Shown: positions 44,350 to 53,035 of the stretch, in pieces
Position numbering within the stretch: the stretch's first letter is position 1
Layout of the letters: each line of letters opens with the position of its first letter
Source of the DNA: Taklimakanibacter lacteus
GTDB lineage: Bacteria; Pseudomonadota; Alphaproteobacteria; Rhizobiales; Aestuariivirgaceae
Length of the DNA stretch: 64,000 bases
Reading direction: 5' to 3'
NCBI GenBank assembly: GCA_003576695.1
Contig: QOZQ01000003.1
Location: 372,001 to 436,000, forward strand
Position numbers and translations under genes: made by a program
Notes under the pieces: model-generated
The model's input: the letters and a program-made list of their open reading frames with translations, nothing else
The model's database searches: none
What the model was told of the DNA's origin: nothing

Positions 44350-44516
44350 ATAAGTGCCGACGGGTGGTGCCAGCAGTGCTCACCCGCACACCGCATGCAT
44401 CCTCATACAAGGTTCCAAGCAACTCGAACCAGACAAGAGTGCCGTGCCGTCTGATGGCTCTCGGAACCGCCCGCTTGGGCTTATTCAATGGGTCCCGGCT
44501 TTCGCCGGGATGACGG
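44318..44516. repeat. Inverted pair of GTCATCCCGGCGAAAGCCGGG repeats (family D)
   Basis: The left arm (44318-44354) and right arm (44480-44516) each contain the CCCGGC-GAAA-GCCGGG hairpin and are near-perfect reverse complements over about 37 bases, including the outer CCGTCAT and inner TTGAATAAG or CTGAATAAG. The spacer is 125 bp. The left arm forms the 3' end of rlmE. Similar VIPAKAGT-encoding palindromes are widespread in proteobacteria. Confidence 0.85.
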
Positions 44517-44579
44517 AGTATGAGAAAAATGGAAGCGGGGCCATCACGGCCCCGCTTTCACAAAACCGCCAACTAGCCG

Positions 44580-45029
44580 TCAGTAGCGGTACGGGCTTCT
44601 GCACCGATGGAGATAGCCATCGTATCCACGGAATTTGTTGGTGCGCACATTGTATGTGCGGTAGCGATCGAGGCAGTAGCGCACATGCCGGCTGCCGCCG
44701 GTGGGTTCGATGTAATAGGGCTCGGCATAGTAGGGCTCGGCGTAATAGGGCGAGTAACCGCCATAGAACGGCGCCAGGCCGAAGCCGAGAAACACACCGC
44801 TGCCGCCGAAACCATGCCGGCGATGCCGCCGCCAGTTTCCACCGCGGCGCCATTTGCGCCACTTCTTATGCGACTTATGCGACGCGTTCTGCACATTCGT
44901 GTTCTGCGTCTTTTCGACGGCGGGAAGCGTGCTGGCGCCCGACATCACATTCGCAGCCTGGGCGCTGCCGAAGCCGAGAAAGCCGGCCATCACGGCGGCC
45001 GCTGCCAGAGCAAGGGTTTTGCTTTTCAT
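44580..45029 (-). CDS. BA14K-family secreted protein
   Basis: A 149-residue exported protein with signal peptide MKSKTLALAAAAVMAGFLGFGSAQA. A Lys/Arg/His-rich region (KSHKKWRKWRRGGNWRRHRRHG), a hydrophobic GSGVFLGFGLAPFYGG stretch and a tandem YYAEPYYAEPYYIEP repeat lead to the C-terminal BA14K motif HVRYCLDRYRTYNVRTNKFRGYDGYLHRC with two conserved Cys. The family was first described from a Brucella immunoreactive protein with lectin-like activity and is typical of Hyphomicrobiales. Function here is unknown; cell envelope is likely. Confidence 0.85.
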   Translation of the reverse strand: MKSKTLALAAAAVMAGFLGFGSAQAANVMSGASTLPAVEKTQNTNVQNASHKSHKKWRKWRRGGNWRRHRRHGFGGSGVFLGFGLAPFYGGYSPYYAEPYYAEPYYIEPTGGSRHVRYCLDRYRTYNVRTNKFRGYDGYLHRCRSPYRY

Positions 45030-46864
<1,835 letters not shown>

Positions 46865-46912
46865 GGTTGGGCCGCCCCACCACCCTCGCGCCGAGGTGCG
46901 AGGGCTCTTGCC

Positions 46913-48205
46913 ATGCGTGAAGGCGGGCGCGGTGCGGCGGCGATCGAGGTGCTGGCGGAAATCTTTGGCCGCCATCGTCCGGCATCGGAAGCCCTGAAGG
47001 ACTGGGGCAGGGCGCATCGCTTTGCCGGCGCCGGCGATCGCCATGCGATCGGCACGCTGGTCTATGACGTGCTGCGCCGGAAGAGCTCGCTGGCGCATCG
47101 CATGGGAGCCGACGCGCCGCGTGCGCTGGTATTGGCGGCGCTCGGCGAGATCTGGAAGCGGTCGCCCGAAGAGATCGCACATGCCTTCGCCGAGGAGCAT
47201 GGGCCGGGCGCCCTCACCGGCGATGAGACGCAGGCGCTGACGCGCGAGACGTCGGCCGATGCGCCAGCTCATATCGCGGGAGATTATCCCGACTGGCTCT
47301 CTTCCTCCTTCGCGCGCGCTTTCGGCGAAATGGCGGCACAACAGGGGCGCGCGCTGGCCGAGCGGGCGCCCATCGATCTCAGGGCCAACATTCTCAAGGC
47401 CGATCGCCCCAAGGTGCTCAAGGCGCTGGAGAAGTTCAACGCGGTTGCGGGGCCGCTGTCGCCCTGGTGCGTGAGGCTCGCCGCCCCCGGTCCCGACAAG
47501 CGCAACCCGCATGTCGAGGCCGAGCCCGCCCATGGCAAGGGCTGGTATGAGGTGCAGGATGCGGCCTCCCAGGTGGCCGCACTTCTGTCGGGCGCCAGGC
47601 CCGGCGAGCAGGTGGCCGATATCTGCGCCGGTGCCGGCGGCAAGACCCTGGCGCTCGCCGCTCTCATGGGCAACAAGGGCCAGATCCATGCCTATGACCA
47701 GGACAAGCACCGCCTGCGCCCGATCTTCGAGCGCCTGACGCGGGCGGGTGCGCGCAATGTTCAAGTGATAGGTTCGGATGAAGGGGCAAGACTCGACACC
47801 ATCAGGGGAAAAGTCGATTGCGTCGTCATCGATGCGCCCTGCTCGGGATCGGGCGCCTGGCGCCGCAACCCCGATTCCAAATGGCGCCTCACCGAAAAGC
47901 AGCTCGGCACACGAATGGCCGACCAGCGAGCGGTGCTCGCGCGCGGCGCCGCCCTGGTGAAGCCGGGCGGACGGCTCATCTACATCACCTGCTCGGTGCT
48001 GCCGCAGGAGAATGACGACCAGATCGAAGCCTTCCTGTCGGCCCATTCCGGTTTCGAGTCGATTCCCTTGTCCGGCCAGTGGCGGAGCGCCATTGGCACC
48101 GAGCCGCCCGCTTCGGCGGGGGCAGGCAGGGACACGTTGCTGCTGACGCCGCTCAGCCATCAGACGGACGGCTTCTTCATAGCCCCCCTGCGAAAGCAGG
48201 GATAA
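46913..48205 (+). CDS. RsmB-like rRNA (cytosine-5) methyltransferase
   Basis: A 430-residue protein. Residues 1-140 form a NusB-like RNA-binding domain (LKDWGRAHRFAGAGDRHAIGTLVYDVLRRKSSLAHRMGAD). The C-terminal SAM-dependent domain has ADICAGAGGKTLALAALMGNKG (SAM motif I), CVVIDAPCSGSGAWRRNPDSKWRL (motif IV with the PCSGSG Cys) and IYITCSVLPQEND (motif VI with the catalytic TCS Cys), the two-cysteine set of m5C methyltransferases. The E. coli RsmB target is 16S rRNA C967; assignment of this exact site is by family. It starts 48 bases after guaB, just past a small hairpin-forming CCTCGCGCCGAGGTGCGAGG. Confidence 0.88.
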   Translation: MREGGRGAAAIEVLAEIFGRHRPASEALKDWGRAHRFAGAGDRHAIGTLVYDVLRRKSSLAHRMGADAPRALVLAALGEIWKRSPEEIAHAFAEEHGPGALTGDETQALTRETSADAPAHIAGDYPDWLSSSFARAFGEMAAQQGRALAERAPIDLRANILKADRPKVLKALEKFNAVAGPLSPWCVRLAAPGPDKRNPHVEAEPAHGKGWYEVQDAASQVAALLSGARPGEQVADICAGAGGKTLALAALMGNKGQIHAYDQDKHRLRPIFERLTRAGARNVQVIGSDEGARLDTIRGKVDCVVIDAPCSGSGAWRRNPDSKWRLTEKQLGTRMADQRAVLARGAALVKPGGRLIYITCSVLPQENDDQIEAFLSAHSGFESIPLSGQWRSAIGTEPPASAGAGRDTLLLTPLSHQTDGFFIAPLRKQG

Positions 48206-48319
48206 ACAGGCAAGATGCAGGGATTTGCAGGGAGGACTTCAACGTCGCCTCAATCGGGCGGGCATTGAATTCCCCTTCCCGCAAGGGGAAGGGGAATCAG
48301 AGCGTGAGGGAATCCCGGA

Positions 48320-49126
48320 TCAATTCGCCTGCGACACCGAGAGCTCGGCGAGGACACGGCAGAGGAGCGTGGCATCGCGGCTGTAGCTTTCGGGCGCCGC
48401 CAGCACCGCGCCGCATTTCTTCTTGAGCTTGATACGCTCGGAATTCGACAGCGAGGCGATCTGGCTCGCAATCGCGTCGCGATCGCCGGAGGTGGTGCCC
48501 TTGCCGCCGCCACCCGTGCCCTTGCCGCCGCCGCCGAGCGAGACATTCACATTGGCGCCGATACCGTCGGTGCCGACCGTGGCACCCACGCCGGCTTTGA
48601 TACTTTGCCCGACAGCCAGCTTGGCCTTGGCGCCGACTAGCGTGCCATCGCCCGCCAGCGCCTTGGCGCCGGCCTTCGCATTGACGAGATTGCCGACCCC
48701 GACCTTGGCCTTGGCGTTGACGAGGCTCTTCTTGTTGAGGACGCCGACATTGAAATTGGTCTTCACCAGCGTCTTCTGACCGAGCTTGAGCTTGAGCTTC
48801 GCCTTGGCGGCGAGGCCCTTCTTCTTGCTGTTGCCGGCCGTGCCCGCAGCGTCGCTGGAACTGGCGCTCGACCCGGCGGTGTCGCCACCGCCCAAAGCGC
48901 CGCCGACACCATCGGTGACACCGCCAACCACGCCGCCGACCGCGCCGACCGCGCCGCCCACGACGCCGCCAACAGCTCCGACCGCGCCGCCAACCGCGCC
49001 ACCAATGGCACCACCGAGGCCACCGCCGCCAGCCTCGGCCAAAGTGAGTGAGGTTGAGAAGGCAAGACAGGCGGCCAGCGAAGCTGCGCCCATTGCCATT
49101 TTAAGAGTCCGCCGTGAAACCCGCAT
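48320..49126 (-). CDS. Secreted glycine/alanine- and lysine-rich repetitive protein
   Basis: A 268-residue protein from ATG 49126 (GGGAG upstream); a TTG start further up would spoil the signal peptide (LKMAMGAASLAACLAFSTSLTLAEA). Mature residues 26-75 are tandem GGAVGAVGGVVGG-type repeats, followed by a Ser/Asp linker. A basic section then repeats the pattern KAKxKVGVGNL/VNAKAGAKAL/VGAKAKLAVG, and a GGGGKGTGGGGKGTT spacer leads to a C-terminal domain with two Cys (KKKCGAVLAAPESYSRDATLLCRVL). No family is recognised. Plausibly an envelope or surface protein; low complexity limits any call. Confidence 0.75.
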   Translation of the reverse strand: MRVSRRTLKMAMGAASLAACLAFSTSLTLAEAGGGGLGGAIGGAVGGAVGAVGGVVGGAVGAVGGVVGGVTDGVGGALGGGDTAGSSASSSDAAGTAGNSKKKGLAAKAKLKLKLGQKTLVKTNFNVGVLNKKSLVNAKAKVGVGNLVNAKAGAKALAGDGTLVGAKAKLAVGQSIKAGVGATVGTDGIGANVNVSLGGGGKGTGGGGKGTTSGDRDAIASQIASLSNSERIKLKKKCGAVLAAPESYSRDATLLCRVLAELSVSQAN

Positions 49127-49378
49127 TGATGAAACACTCCCGTACAGAAATCCAAGTTTCTTCTTGGAGGTTTCGATATGCCGCAAATCTCTGAAGTATT
49201 CGGTCCGTTAATCTCTAAGTTGAAGCGCTATATTATGGTGAATTGGCTCAGTAATTCCGCAATGGAGCACGACGAGTGACAATGATGAATGTCGCCCGCT
49301 TCACGATTAAAACTTGGAGCCGCTTGTTAATCTCGCAAATTCTTGTCGCCAAGATCTTCAACCTTGGCGGGATATTCT

Positions 49379-49783
49379 CTAAGGCGCCGTGCTGGGCAGG
49401 ACCACGCCCAGATACTGGCGGATCTGCTCGAGATAGATGATCGTGGCGCAGATGGCGGCGGTGAAGATGAGGAGGGCCGAGAACATCCAGCCCTTGCCGG
49501 GCAGGCGGCCAATATGGTTGTCGAGCTCCCGGACCTCGCCGCTGAGGGAAGCCACGGATTTCGCAATTTCCCGCAGATCGAGGCGGGTGTCGCCGATATC
49601 GTCGCGCATGTGATCGACATGGGCTTCGATGCTGGCGATGCGCGCTTCCATATAGTCGACTTTGCCTTGCGTCCCGCCATAGGGCAACGGGCCCGGCTGG
49701 GCATTGGCGGGCGGTTTCGGCGGTTCCATCGGCTCGGAAACGCGCAGGTCATGGGTGGGGCTTATCGGCTCGGTCTCGCTCAT
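49379..49783 (-). CDS. Hypothetical coiled-coil protein with C-terminal membrane helix
   Basis: A 134-residue protein. Residues 1-45 are Pro-rich and disordered; residues 44-95 form a coiled coil (YMEARIASIEAHVDHMRDDIGDTRLDLREIAKSVASLSGEVRELDNHI); residues 100-120 are one membrane helix (MFSALLIFTAAICATIIYL). The layout resembles haemolysin XhlA-like phage proteins and stand-alone bacterial relatives, but no specific role can be assigned. Confidence 0.7.
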   Translation of the reverse strand: MSETEPISPTHDLRVSEPMEPPKPPANAQPGPLPYGGTQGKVDYMEARIASIEAHVDHMRDDIGDTRLDLREIAKSVASLSGEVRELDNHIGRLPGKGWMFSALLIFTAAICATIIYLEQIRQYLGVVLPSTAP

Positions 49784-50004
49784 GGTTAAGGGAACCTCTT
49801 GAAACCAACGATGCCCCGATGTGCCAGTTGATCATGTCTTCTTTGGGATGGGCATGAAAATTCCCCTCACCGCAAGAGGGAGTGGAACTATCAACGCGAC
49901 GCCCCGACGAAGCGCGCCCTACATAGGATATAGAGTTAGTCCATTGTCAGAGACATAGCACATGCTATATCATGGGCGAGTGATCAGCCGCCGTAATCGA
50001 CCGC

Positions 50005-50112
50005 ATGGCGCCGCGACCGGGGCGATGCCTCACTGTCGTGTCGGCGATCATCGCCGCCATCATCATAGCACTCAACGTGAAGATGCTGTGGGACCTTGCT
50101 GTGGACGGGTAG
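50005..50112 (+). CDS. Tiny membrane protein (35 aa)
   Basis: ATG 50005 to TAG 50110-50112. Product: a basic start (MAPRPGRC) then one membrane helix LTVVSAIIAAIIIALNVKMLW and a short DLAVDG tail. Support for coding comes from a paralogous frame at 55432 whose DNA differs mostly at silent or conservative positions while the peptide core IAAIIIALN-x-x-ML-x-D-x-AV-x-G is kept. The rest of 49784-50124 holds no other gene I can support; a GGGGC-poor hairpin CATAGCA-CA-TGCTAT lies near 49959-49974. Confidence 0.5.
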   Translation: MAPRPGRCLTVVSAIIAAIIIALNVKMLWDLAVDG

Positions 50113-50124
50113 GGCTTTTCACTC

Positions 50125-50715
50125 TCACTTCTGCGTCGTTGACTGCCAGATGCCGAGGTTCCTGCTTCGCGGCAGTCTCTCCAGATCGACATACTCGCTC
50201 GATTGCCTGATGAAGGCTCGAGCCAGGCCAGCCGAAACCAGCCAGGCGCCGATGTCGGGTACGCTTTCGGTCGAGCAGTGCCCGATCAATCGGCCATGCC
50301 CGTCCCGCTCGCTCCCTTCGCAGCGAACTGTCCGGCCCGCGATCAGTTTCGCCATGGCAACGATGGTCGCTCGCGAACAGTCCCAGACTCCTTGCGGGCG
50401 CCGGCATGCCTGCCCGGCATCAGGGGCTTCAATTCCCCGGATCCGGATTTCCTGCCGACCGATCCGCAGCGTATCGCCATCGACAATGCTGGCCGGCCCT
50501 GAAACCATTGCACCCGGCCCGCCATGGGCATGAATGAGGATCAGGAACAGAAGCGCCACGACCGCGAGGCCATAGGCGAACCATTGGTCGTCGCCCGCCA
50601 GTGCTGCGCTCTTCGAGCTGCGGGCATCCGGCGAATGCTGCCGACGAATTCGCGGCACCAGCGACGGGGCTTTTTCTCGGGCGGTGTTCCGGTATGGTCC
50701 AGTCATCCAGGCTCG
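50125..50715 (-). CDS. Thermonuclease-like (SNase-fold) membrane-anchored protein
   Basis: Start uncertain; ATG 50715 gives 196 residues. A membrane helix (WFAYGLAVVALLFLILIHAHGG) anchors a C-terminal SNase domain: ASIVDGDTLRIGRQEIRIRGIEAPDAGQACRRPQGVWDCSRATIVAMAKLIAGRTVRCEGSERDGHGRLIGHC. Active-site positions are mostly kept (Asp of DGDT, Arg of RIRG, Arg of GHGR), but the usual RGIDAPE reads RGIEAPD, so the calcium-binding Asp and the general-base Glu are exchanged. Four Cys are likely disulfide-bonded, fitting a periplasmic location. A dyad (50810-50830) lies upstream. Confidence 0.78.
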   Translation of the reverse strand, partial: RAWMTGPYRNTAREKAPSLVPRIRRQHSPDARSSKSAALAGDDQWFAYGLAVVALLFLILIHAHGGPGAMVSGPASIVDGDTLRIGRQEIRIRGIEAPDAGQACRRPQGVWDCSRATIVAMAKLIAGRTVRCEGSERDGHGRLIGHCSTESVPDIGAWLVSAGLARAFIRQSSEYVDLERLPRSRNLGIWQSTTQK

Positions 50716-50809
50716 CATGCAGGCGGTTTCCACGGACGTCGATATGTCCGCGAGCGCAGGATGAAAATGGGTGGAACTGCCCAGTTTTCTGCGGCGCAGC
50801 TGGGAGCAG

Positions 50810-50830
50810 ATAGGTAGTCCCACCTATTTC
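50810..50830 (-). promoter_or_regulatory. Dyad site 1 (TAGGTAGTCCCACCTAT)
   Basis: One of five copies of TRGGYARTNNYRCCTAT in this region. It lies about 95 bases upstream of the thermonuclease-like gene on the minus strand. Candidate binding site for the FixJ-like regulator encoded at 52411-53031. Confidence 0.6.
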
Positions 50831-50963
50831 AAATTGAGCGCCTGTGACCCCAAGATGGGATCGTCTAGCCACTTAACTGGGGCCGCACTGTTCTCTCCCT
50901 CGATCTCTCCACATCGCAGTGCGGCCCAACTCTAGACACGCCGCGATGTGTGCCGGCCCGGAA

Positions 50964-50984
50964 GTGGGCAATCCTGCCTATCCA
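50964..50984 (+). promoter_or_regulatory. Dyad site 2 (TGGGCAATCCTGCCTAT)
   Basis: A copy of the shared dyad ending about 53 bases before the membrane-protein gene at 51037. The 5' half has TGGG in place of TAGG; the CCTAT half is intact. Confidence 0.55.
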
Positions 50985-51036
50985 ACTTGCCGGCGCCATG
51001 TGCCAATAAATCAAGCCACAAAATACAGGGATCAAC

Positions 51037-51318
51037 ATGATCGGCCAGATGGATTCGCATGCCGACACCAAGACACAGGCCGGAAGGCGATTTCATAAGC
51101 CGGATCGGTCATCCAGTCTGGCGCAACCGGTGTTCGTCGGAACGTTTGTGTTCATAGCGCTCTCGGTGGCGGTCGAATACGCGCTGGGTGACTTTGCCGG
51201 CCTCAATGCCGGCGAGGATTTCGGCCTGGTGATCGGCGGCACGATGCTGTCGGGAATTTGCGTGGGCGTGATCGCCGGCGCGATCCACGACTGGATCAGG
51301 CATGCGAAGAATGACTAG
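51037..51318 (+). CDS. Small membrane protein (93 aa)
   Basis: ATG 51037 follows CAGGGATCAAC. Residues 1-28 are hydrophilic; two membrane helices follow, PVFVGTFVFIALSVAVEYAL (about 31-50) and FGLVIGGTMLSGICVGVIAGAI (about 62-83), then a basic IRHAKND end. No family recognised. It lies downstream of dyad site 2 and is the next gene before a second small frame at 51342. The interval 50716-51036 otherwise holds only the two dyad sites. Confidence 0.62.
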   Translation: MIGQMDSHADTKTQAGRRFHKPDRSSSLAQPVFVGTFVFIALSVAVEYALGDFAGLNAGEDFGLVIGGTMLSGICVGVIAGAIHDWIRHAKND

Positions 51319-51341
51319 ACGTCCAGGAAGGGTTATTTCCC

Positions 51342-51557
51342 ATGCGTGTCCGAGCGAGCATAGCCGGCGTGAGGACTGAACGGAGCTGCCGCCTCGCTCC
51401 CTTCTGGCGGCTCTCCAGGAAGGGGCCCGCCGGCGCTCGACGCCTTCGCTGGCGGGCCTCGACTTCGCTGCGCGCGCGAGGGCTTCGAAGAGGGGCCTCC
51501 ATCGTGTTCTGGTGGACAGTCCTTGGCGCCGCGCTCGGGATCGTATCGGGGATCTGA
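51342..51557 (+). CDS. Small hypothetical protein with C-terminal membrane helix (71 aa)
   Basis: ATG 51342 with AGGAAGGG 15 bases upstream. The first 50 residues are Arg-rich and are encoded by GC-rich, repeat-like DNA (CCCGCCGGCGCTCGACGCC), so part of the frame may be fortuitous; the end SIVFWWTVLGAALGIVSGI is a plausible membrane helix. No family recognised. Confidence 0.35.
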   Translation: MRVRASIAGVRTERSCRLAPFWRLSRKGPAGARRLRWRASTSLRARGLRRGASIVFWWTVLGAALGIVSGI

Positions 51558-51563
51558 AGCATT

Positions 51564-51584
51564 CTAGGCAGTGCCGCCTATTCC
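51564..51584 (+). promoter_or_regulatory. Dyad site 3 (TAGGCAGTGCCGCCTAT)
   Basis: A full match to the shared dyad, directly after the frame ending at 51557 and 14 bases before the 21-codon frame at 51599. It may drive an unannotated short transcript. Confidence 0.58.
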
Positions 51585-51820
51585 GGAAGGACGGCTCCAT
51601 GAGCTACCCTCGGCATCGCCTCGATCATGGAGGCGGGCTGCGCTGTCCGAACTCGATCCCGTGACAGTGCGGCCATTTTTTTGTCGGCGATGTTCGATGG
51701 AAATGGTGGGCGTGACCAGCCGCCGCATGGAATTTTGGAGATCCCATTGGCCACGCCCATTGACGCAAGTTGCGCCAACCTCCCTTCGGATCACTGTGCC
51801 TCGCCGACAGGAACGCACCA

Positions 51821-51841
51821 ATAGGTAATAACGCCTATACC
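51821..51841 (+). promoter_or_regulatory. Dyad site 4 (TAGGTAATAACGCCTAT)
   Basis: A full match to the shared dyad, 95 bases upstream of the gene at 51937. The spacer bases differ from the other copies while the TAGGY and RCCTAT halves are kept. Confidence 0.58.
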
Positions 51842-51936
51842 GAACTCGCGCGCCGGTGGCTGATACTCGAAGGGCAGAGAAGCAACCGCAAACCGAGCGC
51901 GCCGCCGGGCACGCCTGAGTTTGGCTGGAGGAAGCC

Positions 51937-52383
51937 ATGGAAGACCGGACCTTCGCAGAGCGTTGGGAAGATTGTCAGGAGGGATGGGACCGATTTCGCC
52001 CATCGAAGCCGCTGTGGTTCTGGTCATGCATTGGCGTCGTGGCCGCGACCGTCGCCATCGGATTCACGGCCGGCGGCTGGACGACTCGCGACGCGGCGGA
52101 AAGGCTGGCGCGCCAGGCGGCCGCAGATGCCCGCGCCGAGCTGGTGGCGGCTGCCTGTGTGCGGAAATTCAGGGAGAACCCGGGCTTTGAATCCGAGCTT
52201 TCGGTGCTCAAGGACACCCCGGCCTCGGACCGGCCCGGCATTCTCGAGAAAGGCGGCTGGGTGTCGCTCGCCGGCATGGACGAGCCGCTCGCGGCGGCAG
52301 GCGTTCTCTGCGCCGCTGAGCTCACGAAGGCGCCTGATTTGGCGGCCCCCATTGCGGGATCGCCGGGCGAGCCAAGTACGTGA
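51937..52383 (+). CDS. Membrane-anchored periplasmic hypothetical protein (148 aa)
   Basis: ATG 51937 follows GAGGAAG. A short cytosolic part (MEDRTFAERWEDCQEGWDRFRPSKPLW) precedes one membrane helix (FWSCIGVVAATVAIGFTAGGW, residues 28-48). The rest should be periplasmic: an Ala-rich helix (DAAERLARQAAADARAELVAAACVRKF) and a globular region with conserved-looking Trp and Cys. This layout is typical of small proteins in alphaproteobacteria with no assigned role. It converges with the FixJ-like gene (27-base gap) and lies downstream of dyad site 4. Confidence 0.72.
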   Translation: MEDRTFAERWEDCQEGWDRFRPSKPLWFWSCIGVVAATVAIGFTAGGWTTRDAAERLARQAAADARAELVAAACVRKFRENPGFESELSVLKDTPASDRPGILEKGGWVSLAGMDEPLAAAGVLCAAELTKAPDLAAPIAGSPGEPST

Positions 52384-52410
52384 ACGATCCGGCGGCTGCG
52401 ACTGGCTTTC

Positions 52411-53031
52411 TCAGGAATCCTTCTCGATCTCCAGCGCCAGCTTGATCAGCTGGGAAAGGCTCGCGGCCTCCATCTTGGCGTGAATGCTGGCCCGGTGGTG
52501 GTCGACGGTCCTGATGCTGATGGAGAGCAGCGAGGCGATGGCGAAGCTTGAATAGCCCTGGGCGACGAGCTTGAGCACGTCGCGCTCGCGTTTCGTCAGG
52601 CGGCGGTATCTTTCAAGGATCTCGGCGCGTTTCGCTTCCGCCGCATGCCGGTGCGCCGCTTTCTCCACCGCTCCGGCCACTGAAGCGACGAGCTTCTGGT
52701 CATCGATCGGCTTTTCGATGAAGTCGAAGGCGCCTTCCTTCATGGCCTGTACCGCCATGTCGATGTCGCCATGGCCGGTGATGATGATCGCCGGCACGCC
52801 GGGCATCTTCGTCGTCAGCAGGCGCTGCGCCGTCAGTCCATCCATGTCGGGCATGCGCACATCGAGCAGGACGCAGCTCGGAGGGGAATCCGCCATGGCG
52901 CTGAAGAAGCTCTCCGCGCGCTCATAGGTCATCACCTCGTAGCCGTATGTCGCAAGCAGGGCCTTGAGCGAATTGCGCACCGCCGCCACATCGTCGACGA
53001 CGGCTATGCGGGCCTGTTTGCTCGCCACCAC
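52411..53031 (-). CDS. FixJ-family response regulator
   Basis: A 206-residue two-domain regulator. The receiver domain holds the acidic pair VVDD (Asp13, Asp14), phospho-acceptor Asp57 in LLDVRMPDMDG, the Thr of IIITGHGD and the Lys of FIEKP. The C-terminal LuxR-type HTH is LTKRERDVLKLVAQGYSSFAIASLLSISIRTVDHHRASIHAKM. Length and layout match FixJ/TodT-like regulators. GTG 53031 (or the adjacent GTG 53028) is chosen because it starts the receiver domain 4 bases after the kinase stop; the longer upstream frame lies inside the kinase gene. It is probably translated by coupling to the kinase. Confidence 0.92.
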   Translation of the reverse strand: MVASKQARIAVVDDVAAVRNSLKALLATYGYEVMTYERAESFFSAMADSPPSCVLLDVRMPDMDGLTAQRLLTTKMPGVPAIIITGHGDIDMAVQAMKEGAFDFIEKPIDDQKLVASVAGAVEKAAHRHAAEAKRAEILERYRRLTKRERDVLKLVAQGYSSFAIASLLSISIRTVDHHRASIHAKMEAASLSQLIKLALEIEKDS

Positions 53032-53035
53032 AGAT

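Larger units (their letters stand above)
51558..51936 (+). other. Gap with dyad sites 3 and 4 and uncertain tiny frames
   Basis: 379 bases without a secure gene. GGAAGGA at 51585-51591 could start translation at ATG 51599, but that frame is only 21 codons (stop 51662-51664); another frame, 51627-51824 (65 codons), lacks a ribosome site and has unconvincing composition. The clear signals are the two dyads at 51564-51584 and 51821-51841. Confidence 0.45.

Noticed and set aside
49962-50210. An 82-codon plus-strand frame beginning MLYHGRV
   Set aside because: Arg/His-rich with no ribosome site; the overlapping 35-codon membrane-protein frame has a paralogue and is preferred.
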